From: Hyaloperonospora brassicae | Lineage: Eukaryota; Oomycota; Peronosporomycetes; Peronosporales; Peronosporaceae | Reading direction: 5' to 3' | Assembly (NCBI GenBank): GCA_947650285.1 | Contig: CANTFL010001049.1 | Location: 1 to 64,000 of the forward strand | DNA: 64,000 bases | In this document: positions 22,523-33,914 of the stretch, piece after piece | How positions within the stretch are numbered: position 1 is the first letter of the stretch | Layout of the letters: each line of letters begins with the position of its first letter | Position numbers and translations under genes: made by a program | Notes under the pieces: model-generated | The model's input: only the letters and a program-made list of their open reading frames with translations | The model's database searches: none | What the model was told of the DNA's origin: nothing

Positions 22523-25500
22523 TAGAACACGCTTTCCATGGGCGACTGAACTGCGTGACCCGGTAGTCACTTGACTTTGATAGACTTGTGCATGATGAAA
22601 ATAAAGGGGTGACGATATTGTAGTCATGATGACCGAATCAGCTCGTAAACGCACGCCGGGTCAACGGCTGTTTGCAATCTTGCAGTCTACTGTAGACACG
22701 TGCGGTAGTTAACTACACAGTACGCGTCGCTTTGCAAAGCAGGAAGGCCTAATGGACATCGAGATTTCCGCAATGTATGTACTACTACTTAGGTTCTCCT
22801 TCTACCCAGCAAGGTGGACTTATTGCATTGCATTCGTCCACGTGATACCCCGCAAAAAGATGACATAAACAATGTTGGTGGATTGATGGCGGATAACATC
22901 GTTCACCCGGTCGCTGACGCTTGCATGGTCACGATTCTCCATCTCTGGTGACTTAAAGGGCAAAGTCTATATCGTCCACACTTTAATTGCGGAAGCTTGT
23001 GACGAAGATCGTTGGAGTGCTGAAGAGAGATGACGGCTAAATGTCACTTTATATATGAACATACAACGTCTTGGGTCAAACGATTAATCGTTTGAAACAC
23101 GAACAGAATGACCGGGTGATCAAGCTACCACGTATATTGTTCACGCGTATGAAATGCACGCAAATGTGATTATCGATACACAAGCTAGAACGTTTCCTTT
23201 TCCGACGATGATCATGGCCGCTACGTACCAGAAAGCCCATCAACCTTAAATAATGAGTTTGAAGCTCGCAACTTACAGTACATAATACCCCCTTAACATC
23301 AATAATAATTATGAAAAGCTGTCGTCGGCCCTTTTCGAAAAACAGGTAGTCTTTGCCTAAACTCGATTTGAGCAAACGCAAATGTTGACGTTAGATCCTT
23401 TCGATCGGCACGTTCAATATAACCGACTCAATCGGCCAAGGTCTACAGGTACGTTTCTAGATCCTTGCAAAAGCACTTGTGTATGCGTTGAAAATAATCT
23501 GCTAGATAAGTGAAGCTGTCATACTGTTTTATCTGCTCTACCTATTTACAACTGGATATCCAGGTGGCTTACGTCCCCTCGCGAAGCACTTACGTATCCA
23601 ATCATCTTTTGAAGAGACATTGGACAAGCGTTCTTGTATAATGGCGCGTATTATAGATTCAATGAAATGAAGCTATGCCTAGCAATTAGCCAATTTTTAA
23701 CTCGTGTGGTCTCATCGAACATGATAGAGAGGCAGGATCTGATCGTATCGAGCTTCCAGCGGACCCCAATCAATCGCAAATAAGCAATCACTTCGTGATC
23801 ATCGGTTGATCATGCAAATACCTATCATGTTGGTGCGGACGCAGGCCAACTTTATGGACAATCAGAGTAATTTACACAACTGCATTCATGTTTTTTTGTA
23901 AAATAGTCGAGTAAGAGGAAGCATTTGAGACAACCAGTGCGACCGTGAATATGCACAGTGTTAAGATTTGTGTGGCATACATTTTAGCGATCATTACGTT
24001 TGCTTGTTTAGACGTTGAGCCCACGGTCGCTGTATTTGGAAGAAAAAGTGATTGATAGGCCTTCAAAACACCATCGCGCTCGTAGCTTTGATTGCTACAT
24101 CAGTGCCGAAAAATAGGTATCGATATTATAAGCAAGTAAAGAGTATTTATATAAAATAACAGTCAATTTGAGGAAGTCTTGTCCCATTATCATTACATGT
24201 AATGTCGTTCGCTACTACCATTAACTTTGTGACCTTCGAAAAGTGTGGAGATATATACGGCTTGTACACAACGTCTAAATGCTGACTATAGTCTCTGACC
24301 TCCGTACCGTCAGAAGATTACTGACGTCGCGTAAGTCATGATCTGTTCAATCACGGAATAGCATGACAACGTCACTAACTTTTCTCTGCGATGGACACAG
24401 CCACCTCATAATCACCCTCGTTGCGCACTATCAAGCGTAGATGACTACATAAAAGTGTGTCGTCAATTTTTAGACGACTTGTTAAAGGCGTTTTATTCCG
24501 CTTGACTCCGACTGCCACGTCGAGTCGATTTGGTAGCGATTCGGCAGCCGGCAGCTCTATAACTGACGTGCATGTTCCGGATAGCGAGCTAAGTCACCGC
24601 CACATTTAAGACAACCTCCGCACTGCCGCAAACACTACAAGGGAAGCACACAGACAGGCAACGTTAACACACGTGGCTCACTGCCTGCTGCACACCGGCT
24701 GAATAGCAAACGAAGTGCTGAGATGAATTTGAATACATCTAGCGCCAGTAGATAGACCTAGGAGCAACGGCATCTCCTTCACAAAACGCCGCGTATAGTT
24801 GTACGGATCAACGTCGTAGGATGAAATGCTTATCGCTTTGGAGTATAGTCTCTCATGGACGACTGCATGCAAAACTGCAGTCGCGGACGACATGGGCTTA
24901 TTACTCATTCTATAAAGTTTGATGAATAGGCCCGACAAACGTCGACTTGACCCTTCAGTGCCAACAAAAAGATAGTCGTTCGATGATCAATTTCATAGGT
25001 CACCTGACCATAGTCAAGGGGAGGTGTTGTAATGGGGCGAGCCCGCTGCATATGATTGACATTATTTCTAATGCGTTACATCTTTTGCTCATTGTGACTA
25101 ACTACCCCAATAAAATTTTGCAACATTTGTGCTTTGTAAGACGTTAGCTACCATGTTACCCAGCAAGGCGTCCAATGAGTGCTGGACGAGTGCGATGGGT
25201 AGCGAGCAGGTCGCCATCACACATAGGTGCATGGTGTTTGTAGCTGAATCTGGTTAAAATGCTAAGTCTGAACAGAATATAACTGTACTTACAGAGCCAT
25301 ACTTTATTTGCAGCGAGGCGTGTAAAATTAGTTTAGTCGCGTCCCCAGCACCCGTTTGCGTCGAAGCCGGGTGACAATGTGAAGCAAGTGTGCAAAAGAT
25401 ACACCACAGAGTCGGAAATCCTGTAAGTTACTGATCGCAGGTATCTGGGCGGTTAAGGATTGAAAGTAAAATTTCCCCGGGTAGAAAGAACTGCCCCAGC

Positions 25501-27281
25501 GCCCGTTTGCGTGATATTCCAAAAACCCACCTACACTGTCTTCAGTGCACATTTGCTTATACGATTGACTGTAGAAGCGCAAGGTGACCAGTTATATATG
25601 TGGTATCGTACCCGCTAAAGCTCTGGATCTAGTGACAGCGGACAATCTTGGTCGCTCGCGAAAGTCTCGATTTGATTGAGTAACACGGTGAATGCGCTGT
25701 CGATGAAAATGATATATACTGGAAAGCTGGAGCGCGGAGCTCATACTTCAGCGCCCCGAGGTCGCAGCAATGCATATTGTATAACGTTACTTTAGTTCGT
25801 GTAGCCCTTCAAAAAACGAACGCTTATGTGGTCAGGTGAAGTTTCGCAATGGTCAACAATTTCATTTTTTGTATAAGCTTCAGGACATCTCGTCTTGCGC
25901 TCAGTCTGATTCATAGATGCTGAGTATAAGTGGGTGGGTAGGCTGGGTCCAGCAATGCAGTAGTTTGCTTATACCTATTCAATGCCGCAATTATTTTACA
26001 AACGGCCGTTTTTGCCCTGCCTATTGATACAACTAGTAGGGCGTTACCTCAAGACGTATCGAAAACTATATGGCTATGTCGATGGGATAGCGTCAACCTC
26101 CGCGTTCCCTCTTTATATCTTTCGATAATTTGCATAATCGCAAGCGTCTATCATACATGCATCTAGCAATGCGTGCGTCTCGTTTTGCAGTCTTCTTCTA
26201 CAGAAGAGGGACTTCTGTCTATCATCATCACAAGCTCTGTTGTTGCTGAGTTTTTGTTGCTCATGTTGTGAGCTCTTAAGGTTAGTATCCTTTGACTTTG
26301 TTGATTGGCGGTGGATGGAGAATACTTTTTTAAATAAAGGCGAGTTCAGCCTTTATCTGACGATTTGCGTCGGCAAAGGTTGACGCGTCTATGGAGAAGA
26401 CCACATGACTCATAGCATTGGTGGCGCTTCACAAGTTGACGGACAAGAATATGATGTCATACGTGAAGACGAAGTGGGTGACAAGTTTAAGAAGGTTGGC
26501 GACACTTGTTTAACTGCATGCTGCTGGTTTGCTGTTATAAAGCCGAGGTGCGTAATGTGGGCTAGGCTCTTGCGTTATTGCTGACGTTGCGTCGCGATTA
26601 TCTGTGTACATCGACACCGTCATCGCTTACCCTCAATACCTTTTGGTACCGATTGTGATCCGACCACATGTGCGTCTACGACAAGTTTGGCGATCATGAC
26701 CAGATGCACTCCAGATCTTGTGAATTGATATAGGCCGAATGTTTCCACCACCTGCTGAACTAGCTTGTCTTCTCTTTGCCATCCTTCAAAAGTTGGTAAG
26801 GGAGCATCCCGTGATTGAAGAGATACAACTCCATCGGCAAATCAGCCCAAAACGACAATGCTACGAAACGTGTTGCATTGGTGTACTTTTCTCCGCCCTG
26901 CGGCCCCTGGTCTTGTAGCCCAAGCGTTGGTCGTGTTTAGGCTGCATTGACATCTTTGGTTGGTAAAGATCGTGTCCAAGTCTGTCCAATGATTATGGAC
27001 GACAACCCACAAAACCGCTGTGCTTTCTGCTGTCCCGATGCAAACCCACGACATGGCCCAATGTTGTTGATTCGCTGCCAATATACCAGTGCAAGCCGAG
27101 TCGAGTCATACACAACAGCAATCGCGTCGTCGTGGGTTTTTGACCCTCCAGCGGGCGTCGTTGTGGGTTCACTCGCTATGTTGCCTTTCAGCACCATACC
27201 GTTTTTTTCTCGTCCTTCTGTTGCGCCCCAATCGCTTACGTTTCCCACGAGCAACTTGTGCTTCGCGTCCTGCACCTGGTC
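22523..27281. other. Intergenic, no supported gene
   Basis: The first 100 bp downstream of TilS still align loosely with the 3' flank of decayed copy 2. Beyond that there are only short frames. Minus strand 23872-23994 encodes about 40 residues with a signal-peptide-like hydrophobic start (MYATQILTLCIFTVALVVSN) that ends quickly. Minus strand 25328-25582 encodes 84 residues with a paired ACGCAAACGGG motif. Minus strand about 26400-27250 has three adjacent partial frames with gene-like composition but no domain I recognise. None is strong enough for a CDS call. Confidence 0.4.
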
Positions 27282-27920
27282 ATGGCATCCGAGTCGTCAA
27301 CGGCCGCGCTGCAGCGCTACAGCGACTTTGTCGAGCACGTGCTGCGGCCCCAACTGCAGCAGACGCTCGCGCAGCGGGACGCACTGACGCAAGAGGTGCA
27401 CGAGTACCAACTGCTGCGTGAGCTGCTGCCGACGCTCGCGCAGCTGTCGCGCAGTGAGCCGCTGTTGACGCTCGTGGACGTGGGCGAGCGGTTCCACGTG
27501 CGCGCCAAAGTGGCCGACGCGTCGCTCGTGAGCGTCGACATTGGACTCGGCTTTTACGTGGAAATGACTGCGGCAGAGGCGCAGCAGTTTGTGCAGTCGC
27601 ACGTGCGCTATTTGATGAGGTACGATGGGCGAGCAGCAGATAGCGGGCGACTTTTGTAGCGGTGAAGTGGCACTTGTGGTGGGACATGTGGGTCGGTGCT
27701 GGGTGTCAGTGAGTTACAAAGACGGAGCATGGCGGTGACGGTAGTAGGGGTGTTGACGTGTGTGTGTGTGGCTGTTGTGTGTGTGTGGCTGTTGTTGTGT
27801 GTGTGTGGCTGTTGTTGTGGATGTAGCAAACGGAACAAGTGGCAGGAAAAAGCGCGGGAAGTGTCCGACCATGTGAACCTCGTGATTGCTTCGATTGAGC
27901 AACTTGCTGCCTTGCAGTGA
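27282..27920 (+). CDS. UXT-like prefoldin-family protein, two exons
   Basis: Exon 1 is 27282-27619, the intron is 27620-27826 (GTACGATG...GATGTAG, phase 2) and exon 2 is 27827-27920, giving 143 residues against about 157 in human UXT. The N-terminal helix (RYSDFVEHVLRPQLQQTL) and C-terminal helix (KRNKWQEKAREVSDHVNLVI, then ASIEQLAALQ) have heptad character and flank a beta-rich core containing FHVRAKVADAS and VDIGLGFYVEMTAAEAQQF. The GFYVEMTAAEA stretch matches the UXT core (GFFVEMTLAEA in human). UXT is an alpha-type prefoldin subunit found in the R2TP/prefoldin-like co-chaperone and in transcription complexes. Without splicing the frame stops in the intron after YLMR. The splice restores the C-terminal coiled coil, which supports the model. 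It is convergent with the UNR-like gene downstream. Confidence 0.88.
27757..27820 (+). repeat. GT-rich repeat inside the UXT intron
   Basis: Four imperfect units of the type TGTGTGTGTGGCTGTTGT fill the 3' half of the intron and end just before the GATGTAG acceptor. The tract is likely length-variable between strains. Confidence 0.9.
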
Positions 27921-29572
27921 GTATGGAGAGAGTTGGGTGGTGTAGGAGGGTGTTGAGTGATGTTGTGTGAGGCGGGAGTTGACGGGACACGAGGACGTGT
28001 GGTAGGTGGGGTTTTGTATGGTGCAAGCAGTGGAAACACTCGACCGAGTACGTTTCTACATCGCGTGGTAACGCAGCGTCGAGATGATGTCGGAGACGAG
28101 AATCATTAAACTTTATACGACGAAAGGGCTGGAATTCGAATACTTGCGGACAGCTAATGGAAGTGTCGGATAACGCTGGTCATTTCTTTGTTTCGTTGCT
28201 TGCTGTATGGATGATTGGTTGGTGGGACTGCCACAGGAACAGGATAGACTCGCCGTTTGTCAACCTTTCTCACCGACAGCGCCATCTAGCTTTCGGCCGC
28301 TGTTGCCGAGAAGCGCTGACGATTATTCGCGTTGACTGACGTTGTTGCTACTCTTGCCACTGCGTGAAGAACAGCACAGTTGCAACTGTCTGCTAACGTG
28401 GATCTTACGAGACGAATGCTCGTTATTTTACACGATCCAGAAAGGTCTCATATATAGCGGGATCGTTCGCAGATCAGTCGTTCTCGACGGTGCCGATGGC
28501 AACCTTTCGTACAATGGACCCGCCTGTTACGAGCGATGCACTCTTTGGGCTATGCTGCACACTGCGACGGGGATGTTACGAGTGGTAGCAAAGCTGATGC
28601 ACAGGATATCGAGTGAGCGTCTGCTGCTCGTGGACGTGAGCAAACGCTCTCACATGAGCTGTGCGCATGGAAGTTCGTGGAGTCATGCTTTGGTGACTAT
28701 GTCGAAGCAGCATGCAGATAGATACTCATGAGCATGGGAAGCTGCGGAACCGAGTCCGGTACCAAGGACAGCAAGGTTCTGGTTCTAGTTCTAGTTTGGA
28801 AGGGACAAGTGACTCGATTGCTGGTGGTGGAAGCGCAGGTGAACACTTACGGCAAAAGTGAACGCCGATAGACACGCAAGAAACGTCCTGCGATTTGTCG
28901 ACAAGTTCGACATTCCGCGTCCAGTAGTCTTCGTCCACTTGCTTGATGGCTGCAAAGGTGTCTGCTGCCATTTGACTGCTTCACACTACTAAATACTGCT
29001 CGTGCAGATCGTGCTGACCACATTCGCAAGGATATACGCTATGGATGCACGGTCATCCATCCAATTTGGCTTGCAGATGTTTACGCTGAAGCCTGAACGA
29101 CGGAGAGGTGTGCACAATGGTGGTGACAAGGCTGCTTCATATAGCGTGGCCCGTATGTTCTGCCAGTAAACTTGGTATCTCACGATTAGTGGTCTCACAA
29201 TCAGCCGATGGGTTGTCAAGTGTTTATTATGCTTGTTGCTTACACATGTAACGCCAAACACGCTTCGAGTTCAAAGAATACAGCTTGCGCAAAGTCACCG
29301 CTTTTACCTCCAGCCGTGTCTGCTAGATTGTAAAGTGGTGAACTCGACCTACAACTCGTTGTCTGCCTCGTACCACATCGAACGCTCTGCTTCGTTTGCG
29401 TCACAGGACGATGAAAATGACCGATCACGGCAATGTCTTCACACGAAAGTCGCAACTTGTAGCATCAATTCGTCTCGTTACGATTGGCCTGATGGTCAAC
29501 ATGGCGTCCGATGCGTGCGGCCTAACAAACCCACGACACGTGACGGACTAGTCAGCGCGGAACTTGCTCCGT
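27921..29572. other. Intergenic with possible gene fragments
   Basis: Plus strand 28084-28170 encodes MMSETRIIKLYTTKGLEFEY before a stop; the TTKGLEFEY part resembles motif V of UvrD-type superfamily-1 helicases, but no other helicase motif is seen. Minus strand 28971-28850 encodes MAADTFAAIKQVDEDYWTRN and about 20 further gene-like residues up to a GTAAGT splice-donor-like site, after which no convincing second exon is found. Both could be remnants of host genes or chance. The rest holds nothing identifiable. Confidence 0.3.
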
Positions 29573-32500
29573 TTATGCCTGACTCTGTTCCGTGGTACAT
29601 GCCGCCGTAGCTGAAGCGGTTGGCAACTCCACGCTGGGCTTCTCAGGCACCACCTCTAGTGTCTCCGCAGCGTCGGGGTTCCAAGTCTCAGCAAAACCAC
29701 GCGTTCCATTGGGCCCCTTTGCCATTCGAGATGCCACCATGGCGTTCGCGCCAGCTTGACGCATGGCTTCTTTCAGCGTCGAGTTCACCATGCGCGAGCC
29801 TCGTCGCGGAGACGCAACAGCTGCGTTCGGCGACGAGGAGAGGCGGAGCACGCTCAGAGCCTGACCCAACACAATGTTCGTGGACTCGTCGTTCGTTTCT
29901 TCGTTCTCTTTCGTGGACCCTGTTTCATTTTGCTCCTCTTTGTCTTCTTCCATTTCACTCTTCGAAATCTCATTCTTGACGGGAGAAGCAGAAGGCGGTC
30001 TGTATGCAAACTCCACGCGATCGCCCTCACGCAGGGTGTCTCCGCCCAGTACTCCTCGAGCAGTGAAGCGAGCCTCGACCGCCGGCTCTTCACCGTCCAA
30101 ACAAATAACACCACCGAGATCCTCCGTGATGCGCGTGACAACACCTTGCTTTGCATGTGAGACAATCAGCCGCACGTGAGCTGCACGCAGGTTCTTATGT
30201 TGCATCTGAGGTGTGAACTCGACCTCATCCCCCTCACGCAGAACGACGCTCGGATCGACGATATCTCGAATATTGTACAAGTAAATTTGCTTGTCCAACT
30301 TCTTCTTTTCCGCCTTTTTTGTCACACCAGAAGTGGATTGCTCCCCCGTTTTCGCATCGCCATTTGTCGCCTGCTGCACAGCCTCTTCGTCTTCCTCAGC
30401 TTCGTCATCGGTGTTTCCGTTTGCACAAACGCTGTCTTCAGCACCATCTTCCGCTGTTACCAACCGGATACGTCCCAAGCTACTTGCTTTGTTATTTGCC
30501 TTCGGAAAACGACCCTTCGCTCCGCCTTTCATGCGCTGCAAAAAGCTTGCCTTACTGACAACACCCTTCACGCTTTTTGGCACTTCAACCTTGATTGTCC
30601 CCGCTGGCACGATACTCACGCTCGTTGCACGTTTTTTGTCCTTTTTCTCGTCAACAAAGATGGTGAACTGCACTTCGGTACCTGCCTTCAAGTCCGCCAA
30701 AGTCTGCCCCGTCGTGATATCCTTAATGTGGAAAAACAGGTTCTCTTCTGGCGATCCAAGCCCGGATTGAGCAGGTTGAATGAACCCGAAACCTTCTGGC
30801 TTCACAGACATAATGTATCCTTCACCCGTATTCGCCTCTTTCTTCACGCTAGCTACCTTGGGCTTACTAACGACGGCTGCCTCCAAACACGATACGGATG
30901 TGCATCGGAGTTCCTTCGTTCGCTTGACCACCGCAAGATCGAATCTGACGCGGTCTCCCACTTTCGGGTTGTATCGCACGTCAACTACGTCATCTTCCTT
31001 GAACTCTGCTGTGAGCTCTGGCGCAGACGTCGCGAGCTTTTCTTCGACAGCCTTCATTGCTATCTTCCTCTTTCCAAAGATCTCAAATTGACTATGAGAA
31101 CCTCCTCCCTTGCTTCTGGTCTTGAGTCCGAGCCAGACGCTGTAATCGTGCAAAGCAGCTCGTTCAAACCTCGACAGAGTACTAGGGAACAAAACCAGAG
31201 TTTCTGCGCTATCTTCAGCCTCTTCTGACTTCTTCTCATCACCCTCCTCCTCCTGTACTTCCTCAACAACGTCTTCTGAAGTTACACAAGCTGCAACAAG
31301 CTTTTCCTTCAGGTCCGGCAAAAAGTCAATCGCATGCTGCTTCTGCGGAGTCACAAACTTGATCTTGCCAGGCACAAACTTTTGCATCCGTTTCATTTTG
31401 TCTCCTCGGCCACCGCGGTTCGAAGCATGACCATTCCTCGAGCTTGGCACTGCCGCAACAACACCCTCGATGCCTTCGCCAACGACATCTTCCCACTTTA
31501 CACTACCTCTAGGCAAGATTTGAAGACGCGTCGCACGGATATGGTCCGACTTGCTGTCAACGTCGACATCAAACGCCACTTCCGTGCCATTACCAAAGCT
31601 GCGGTTCGTGCCAATGACATCAGAAAAACGGAAGTACGCATCCCCCGACCTCTCAGCGCACTTGATGAAACCAAAGTCTTCCTTCATAGCGTTGACGATG
31701 CCGGTCTCACGGTTCTTATGGTTGAGCCGTACGACTCGGACTTTCGCGGCCTTCACCTTGCCCGTACGCTTGTCCAACACTTCGTCAAACACCACCTCGT
31801 CGTCTGTGCGAGGAACATAACTCACGTCTTCGATGTCACGCAACCTGAAGGCCACTGTTCGGTCCACAGATTTCTTATCCTTACCCTTTTTTCTCGTACC
31901 GACTTTTTCGTCGCTTTCAGGCACACTGTCATTGGCCGTATCTGCCGCCTCTTTCGAGCTTCCTGTATCACTGAGCTTTGCAGGTATAACGGCAATCTTA
32001 CCAATCACCTCATGACCACTACGGGGCTCCTTGGGGGGCGTTGATACAAGACCCCTGAGATCGGTCTGCAACAGCTTTTCGAAAGAAACCGTTCCGGACG
32101 GAAGTTTCTGCACACGGACCGCCGTCAAACGTGGCTGGGAGCGAGTGGAGTCGTCTACCGAGTCCTCATACACGAAAAAGGATACTTCGTCACCTTCTCG
32201 GACTGCAGACCCTTTTCCAGGTTGGCCACGCTGAGGTTTGTCACCCGGTTCCGCTTGTCCGTCGTCGTGTTCGCCATTCTTAGTATCTGCCTCAGACTGC
32301 GCCACCTCAAGGATCTCACGAAAATGAAAGTGGACGTCCACGGGACGATCACAACACTTAATGAATCCACCACCATTCTTTACTCGACTCACGATGCCAA
32401 ACTCGCGCGTCATTGTTGCCAACTTCGCTTCAATGTCTTTCTCAACTTTGTCCCGAGCAGACATCACAACCGTAATATCCACAGCACGTTTTGCTCCTGT

Positions 32501-33856
32501 CTTGCGGTGCTTCGCAATACGGAAGCGAACCTCGTCACCAGAGTAAAGATTGATGCCCTTCTTGTTTTCGTCACTCTGTTCTTGGTCCTTCTCACCCCAT
32601 TTCACACTAGAACCAGCCACACTGTCGCTGCTAAAGCGCACAAACTCGCGTCTGATGAGCGGCTTCTTGTCAGCCGTCTCGCTCGATTCTCCTTCTTCAA
32701 TGGCAGCTTCTTTTACATTCGCCTTCTTGTCAGCCGTCTCGCTCGATTCTACTTCTTCAATGGCCGCTTCTTTTGCATCCATCTCCTTTGCGCCCTCCCT
32801 TTCACTTGCCATCTTGATCGCAATGAGTCCGTATTCCTCACGATTATAGTGCCGGTCACCAGTATGAGTTCCCCGATTGTTGCCATGTCCTCCACGCGGC
32901 AAACTCTTGGTCACAACGCCGTCAAGTAGATCGCTTCCGATTTCTTCCACCTTGATACTTCCCTTGGGCAGTGCCACTAATTGGCACGCCATTTCCTTGT
33001 CCGACCGCTGGTTGTACTTGACTCGGAACTCCACCTCATCATGTAACTGCACGTCCACGGGCGCTTCAGAGATGTGGAAAAACAAGTCTCCGTCTCTCTC
33101 CAAGCAGCTCACAAAGCCGAAACTCTCCTTGATCGAGACCACAAAGCCCTGCTCCACCGGCAAGTCCCGGCCACCACCCCTCGCGTCACCGCGTCGATCA
33201 GCATGGTGTCCCCATCGGCCAGCGTCAGCACGTCCCTCGCCCCGTTCATAACGGTCTCCTTCCCGACCACTGTTTCTGTTCCTGTCCGAGTTCTCCTCCT
33301 CCCGACCACTGTGTCGGTCCCGATCAAACCGCCCCCCATCTCGACCGCTGGGTCTGTCCCGATCAAACCGCCCCCCATCTCGGCCACTATGTCTGTCCCG
33401 ATCAAACCGCCCCCCATCTCGATCACTATCTCTGTCCCGGTCATATCGTCCGTCCGCGTGATGATTGCGGTCCCGTTCAAACCGTCCCCCCTCGTGGCCA
33501 TTGGTCCGGTCGCGGTCCAAGCGCTCGGCCGGGTCCTTTCTGTCGCGTTCAGACCGTGCGCCGTCTCGGTCCGATCCTCTGTCCTGGTCCAAACGCCCGT
33601 GAGGTGCCTTGTCCCGGTCAAAGCGCCCAGTGTTCCGTTGCCCACGCCCGTCGGTGTTGTTCCTGTCCCGATCAAAGCGCCCGCCGCTATGACTGCGCGC
33701 GTCTCCTCGCGCGTCCTGCACGGGCGCAGCTGGCGGCGCGACAGCTTCTGCTTCAGACGCTGCTGCTGCGTTGTCGGGTGGCGGGATAGCGGCAGGCACA
33801 GGCAGCGTATCTTCGTCGTCGGCAGCCCAATCCCCGGGCTTTGGCGAGCGGAACAT
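29573..33856 (-). CDS. UNR/CSDE1-like RNA-binding protein with multiple cold-shock domains
   Basis: One 1427-residue frame starting at the ATG at 33856. Residues 1-57 are acidic, alanine/proline-rich. Residues about 58-205 are an Arg/Asp/Gly low-complexity tract with repeated GGRFDRDRHSGRD-type units. Cold-shock-type segments follow: QGFVVSIKESFGFVSCLERD (from about 236), FGIVSRVKNGGGFIKCCDRP, TGIVNAMKEDFGFIKCAERS, EGYIMSVKPEGFGFIQPAQS, and a degenerate last one near 1236 (QGVVTRITEDLGGVICLDGE). Between them are linkers of the type LPRGSVKWEDV, as in UNR. Near residues 1376-1388 is SRMAKGPNGTRGF, a SUZ-C-like motif also found at the end of CSDE1. UNR proteins bind purine-rich single-stranded RNA and control translation and mRNA decay. 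A 57-bp in-frame tandem duplication (32663-32776) repeats KEAAIEEGESSETADKK. The protein is longer than human CSDE1 (about 800), because of the N-terminal tract and acidic/basic insertions between domains. Confidence 0.9.
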   Translation of the reverse strand: MFRSPKPGDWAADDEDTLPVPAAIPPPDNAAAASEAEAVAPPAAPVQDARGDARSHSGGRFDRDRNNTDGRGQRNTGRFDRDKAPHGRLDQDRGSDRDGARSERDRKDPAERLDRDRTNGHEGGRFERDRNHHADGRYDRDRDSDRDGGRFDRDRHSGRDGGRFDRDRPSGRDGGRFDRDRHSGREEENSDRNRNSGREGDRYERGEGRADAGRWGHHADRRGDARGGGRDLPVEQGFVVSIKESFGFVSCLERDGDLFFHISEAPVDVQLHDEVEFRVKYNQRSDKEMACQLVALPKGSIKVEEIGSDLLDGVVTKSLPRGGHGNNRGTHTGDRHYNREEYGLIAIKMASEREGAKEMDAKEAAIEEVESSETADKKANVKEAAIEEGESSETADKKPLIRREFVRFSSDSVAGSSVKWGEKDQEQSDENKKGINLYSGDEVRFRIAKHRKTGAKRAVDITVVMSARDKVEKDIEAKLATMTREFGIVSRVKNGGGFIKCCDRPVDVHFHFREILEVAQSEADTKNGEHDDGQAEPGDKPQRGQPGKGSAVREGDEVSFFVYEDSVDDSTRSQPRLTAVRVQKLPSGTVSFEKLLQTDLRGLVSTPPKEPRSGHEVIGKIAVIPAKLSDTGSSKEAADTANDSVPESDEKVGTRKKGKDKKSVDRTVAFRLRDIEDVSYVPRTDDEVVFDEVLDKRTGKVKAAKVRVVRLNHKNRETGIVNAMKEDFGFIKCAERSGDAYFRFSDVIGTNRSFGNGTEVAFDVDVDSKSDHIRATRLQILPRGSVKWEDVVGEGIEGVVAAVPSSRNGHASNRGGRGDKMKRMQKFVPGKIKFVTPQKQHAIDFLPDLKEKLVAACVTSEDVVEEVQEEEGDEKKSEEAEDSAETLVLFPSTLSRFERAALHDYSVWLGLKTRSKGGGSHSQFEIFGKRKIAMKAVEEKLATSAPELTAEFKEDDVVDVRYNPKVGDRVRFDLAVVKRTKELRCTSVSCLEAAVVSKPKVASVKKEANTGEGYIMSVKPEGFGFIQPAQSGLGSPEENLFFHIKDITTGQTLADLKAGTEVQFTIFVDEKKDKKRATSVSIVPAGTIKVEVPKSVKGVVSKASFLQRMKGGAKGRFPKANNKASSLGRIRLVTAEDGAEDSVCANGNTDDEAEEDEEAVQQATNGDAKTGEQSTSGVTKKAEKKKLDKQIYLYNIRDIVDPSVVLREGDEVEFTPQMQHKNLRAAHVRLIVSHAKQGVVTRITEDLGGVICLDGEEPAVEARFTARGVLGGDTLREGDRVEFAYRPPSASPVKNEISKSEMEEDKEEQNETGSTKENEETNDESTNIVLGQALSVLRLSSSPNAAVASPRRGSRMVNSTLKEAMRQAGANAMVASRMAKGPNGTRGFAETWNPDAAETLEVVPEKPSVELPTASATAACTTEQSQA
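33242..33685 (-). repeat. Coding repeat: Arg/Asp-rich FDRDR units in the UNR-like gene
   Basis: About fifteen imperfect units centred on RFDRDR, RYDRDR or RLDRDR. The most regular 13-residue units, GGRFDRDRHSGRD, occur three times in a row at residues about 148-186. On the plus strand they appear as C/T-rich blocks such as CCGATCAAACCGCCCCCCAT. Reverse-frame open frames over this region are a by-product of the repeat. Confidence 0.92.
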
Positions 33857-33914
33857 CGCTTAAAGTGTGGGTGGCTCGCTCGCTCTCTCTAGAAGAATAC
33901 GACCCCCTCGAGGG

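Noticed and set aside
30176..33892. Long plus-strand ORFs (up to 350 codons)
   Set aside because: They are antisense shadows of the UNR-like gene, whose own frame has cold-shock domains across the region.
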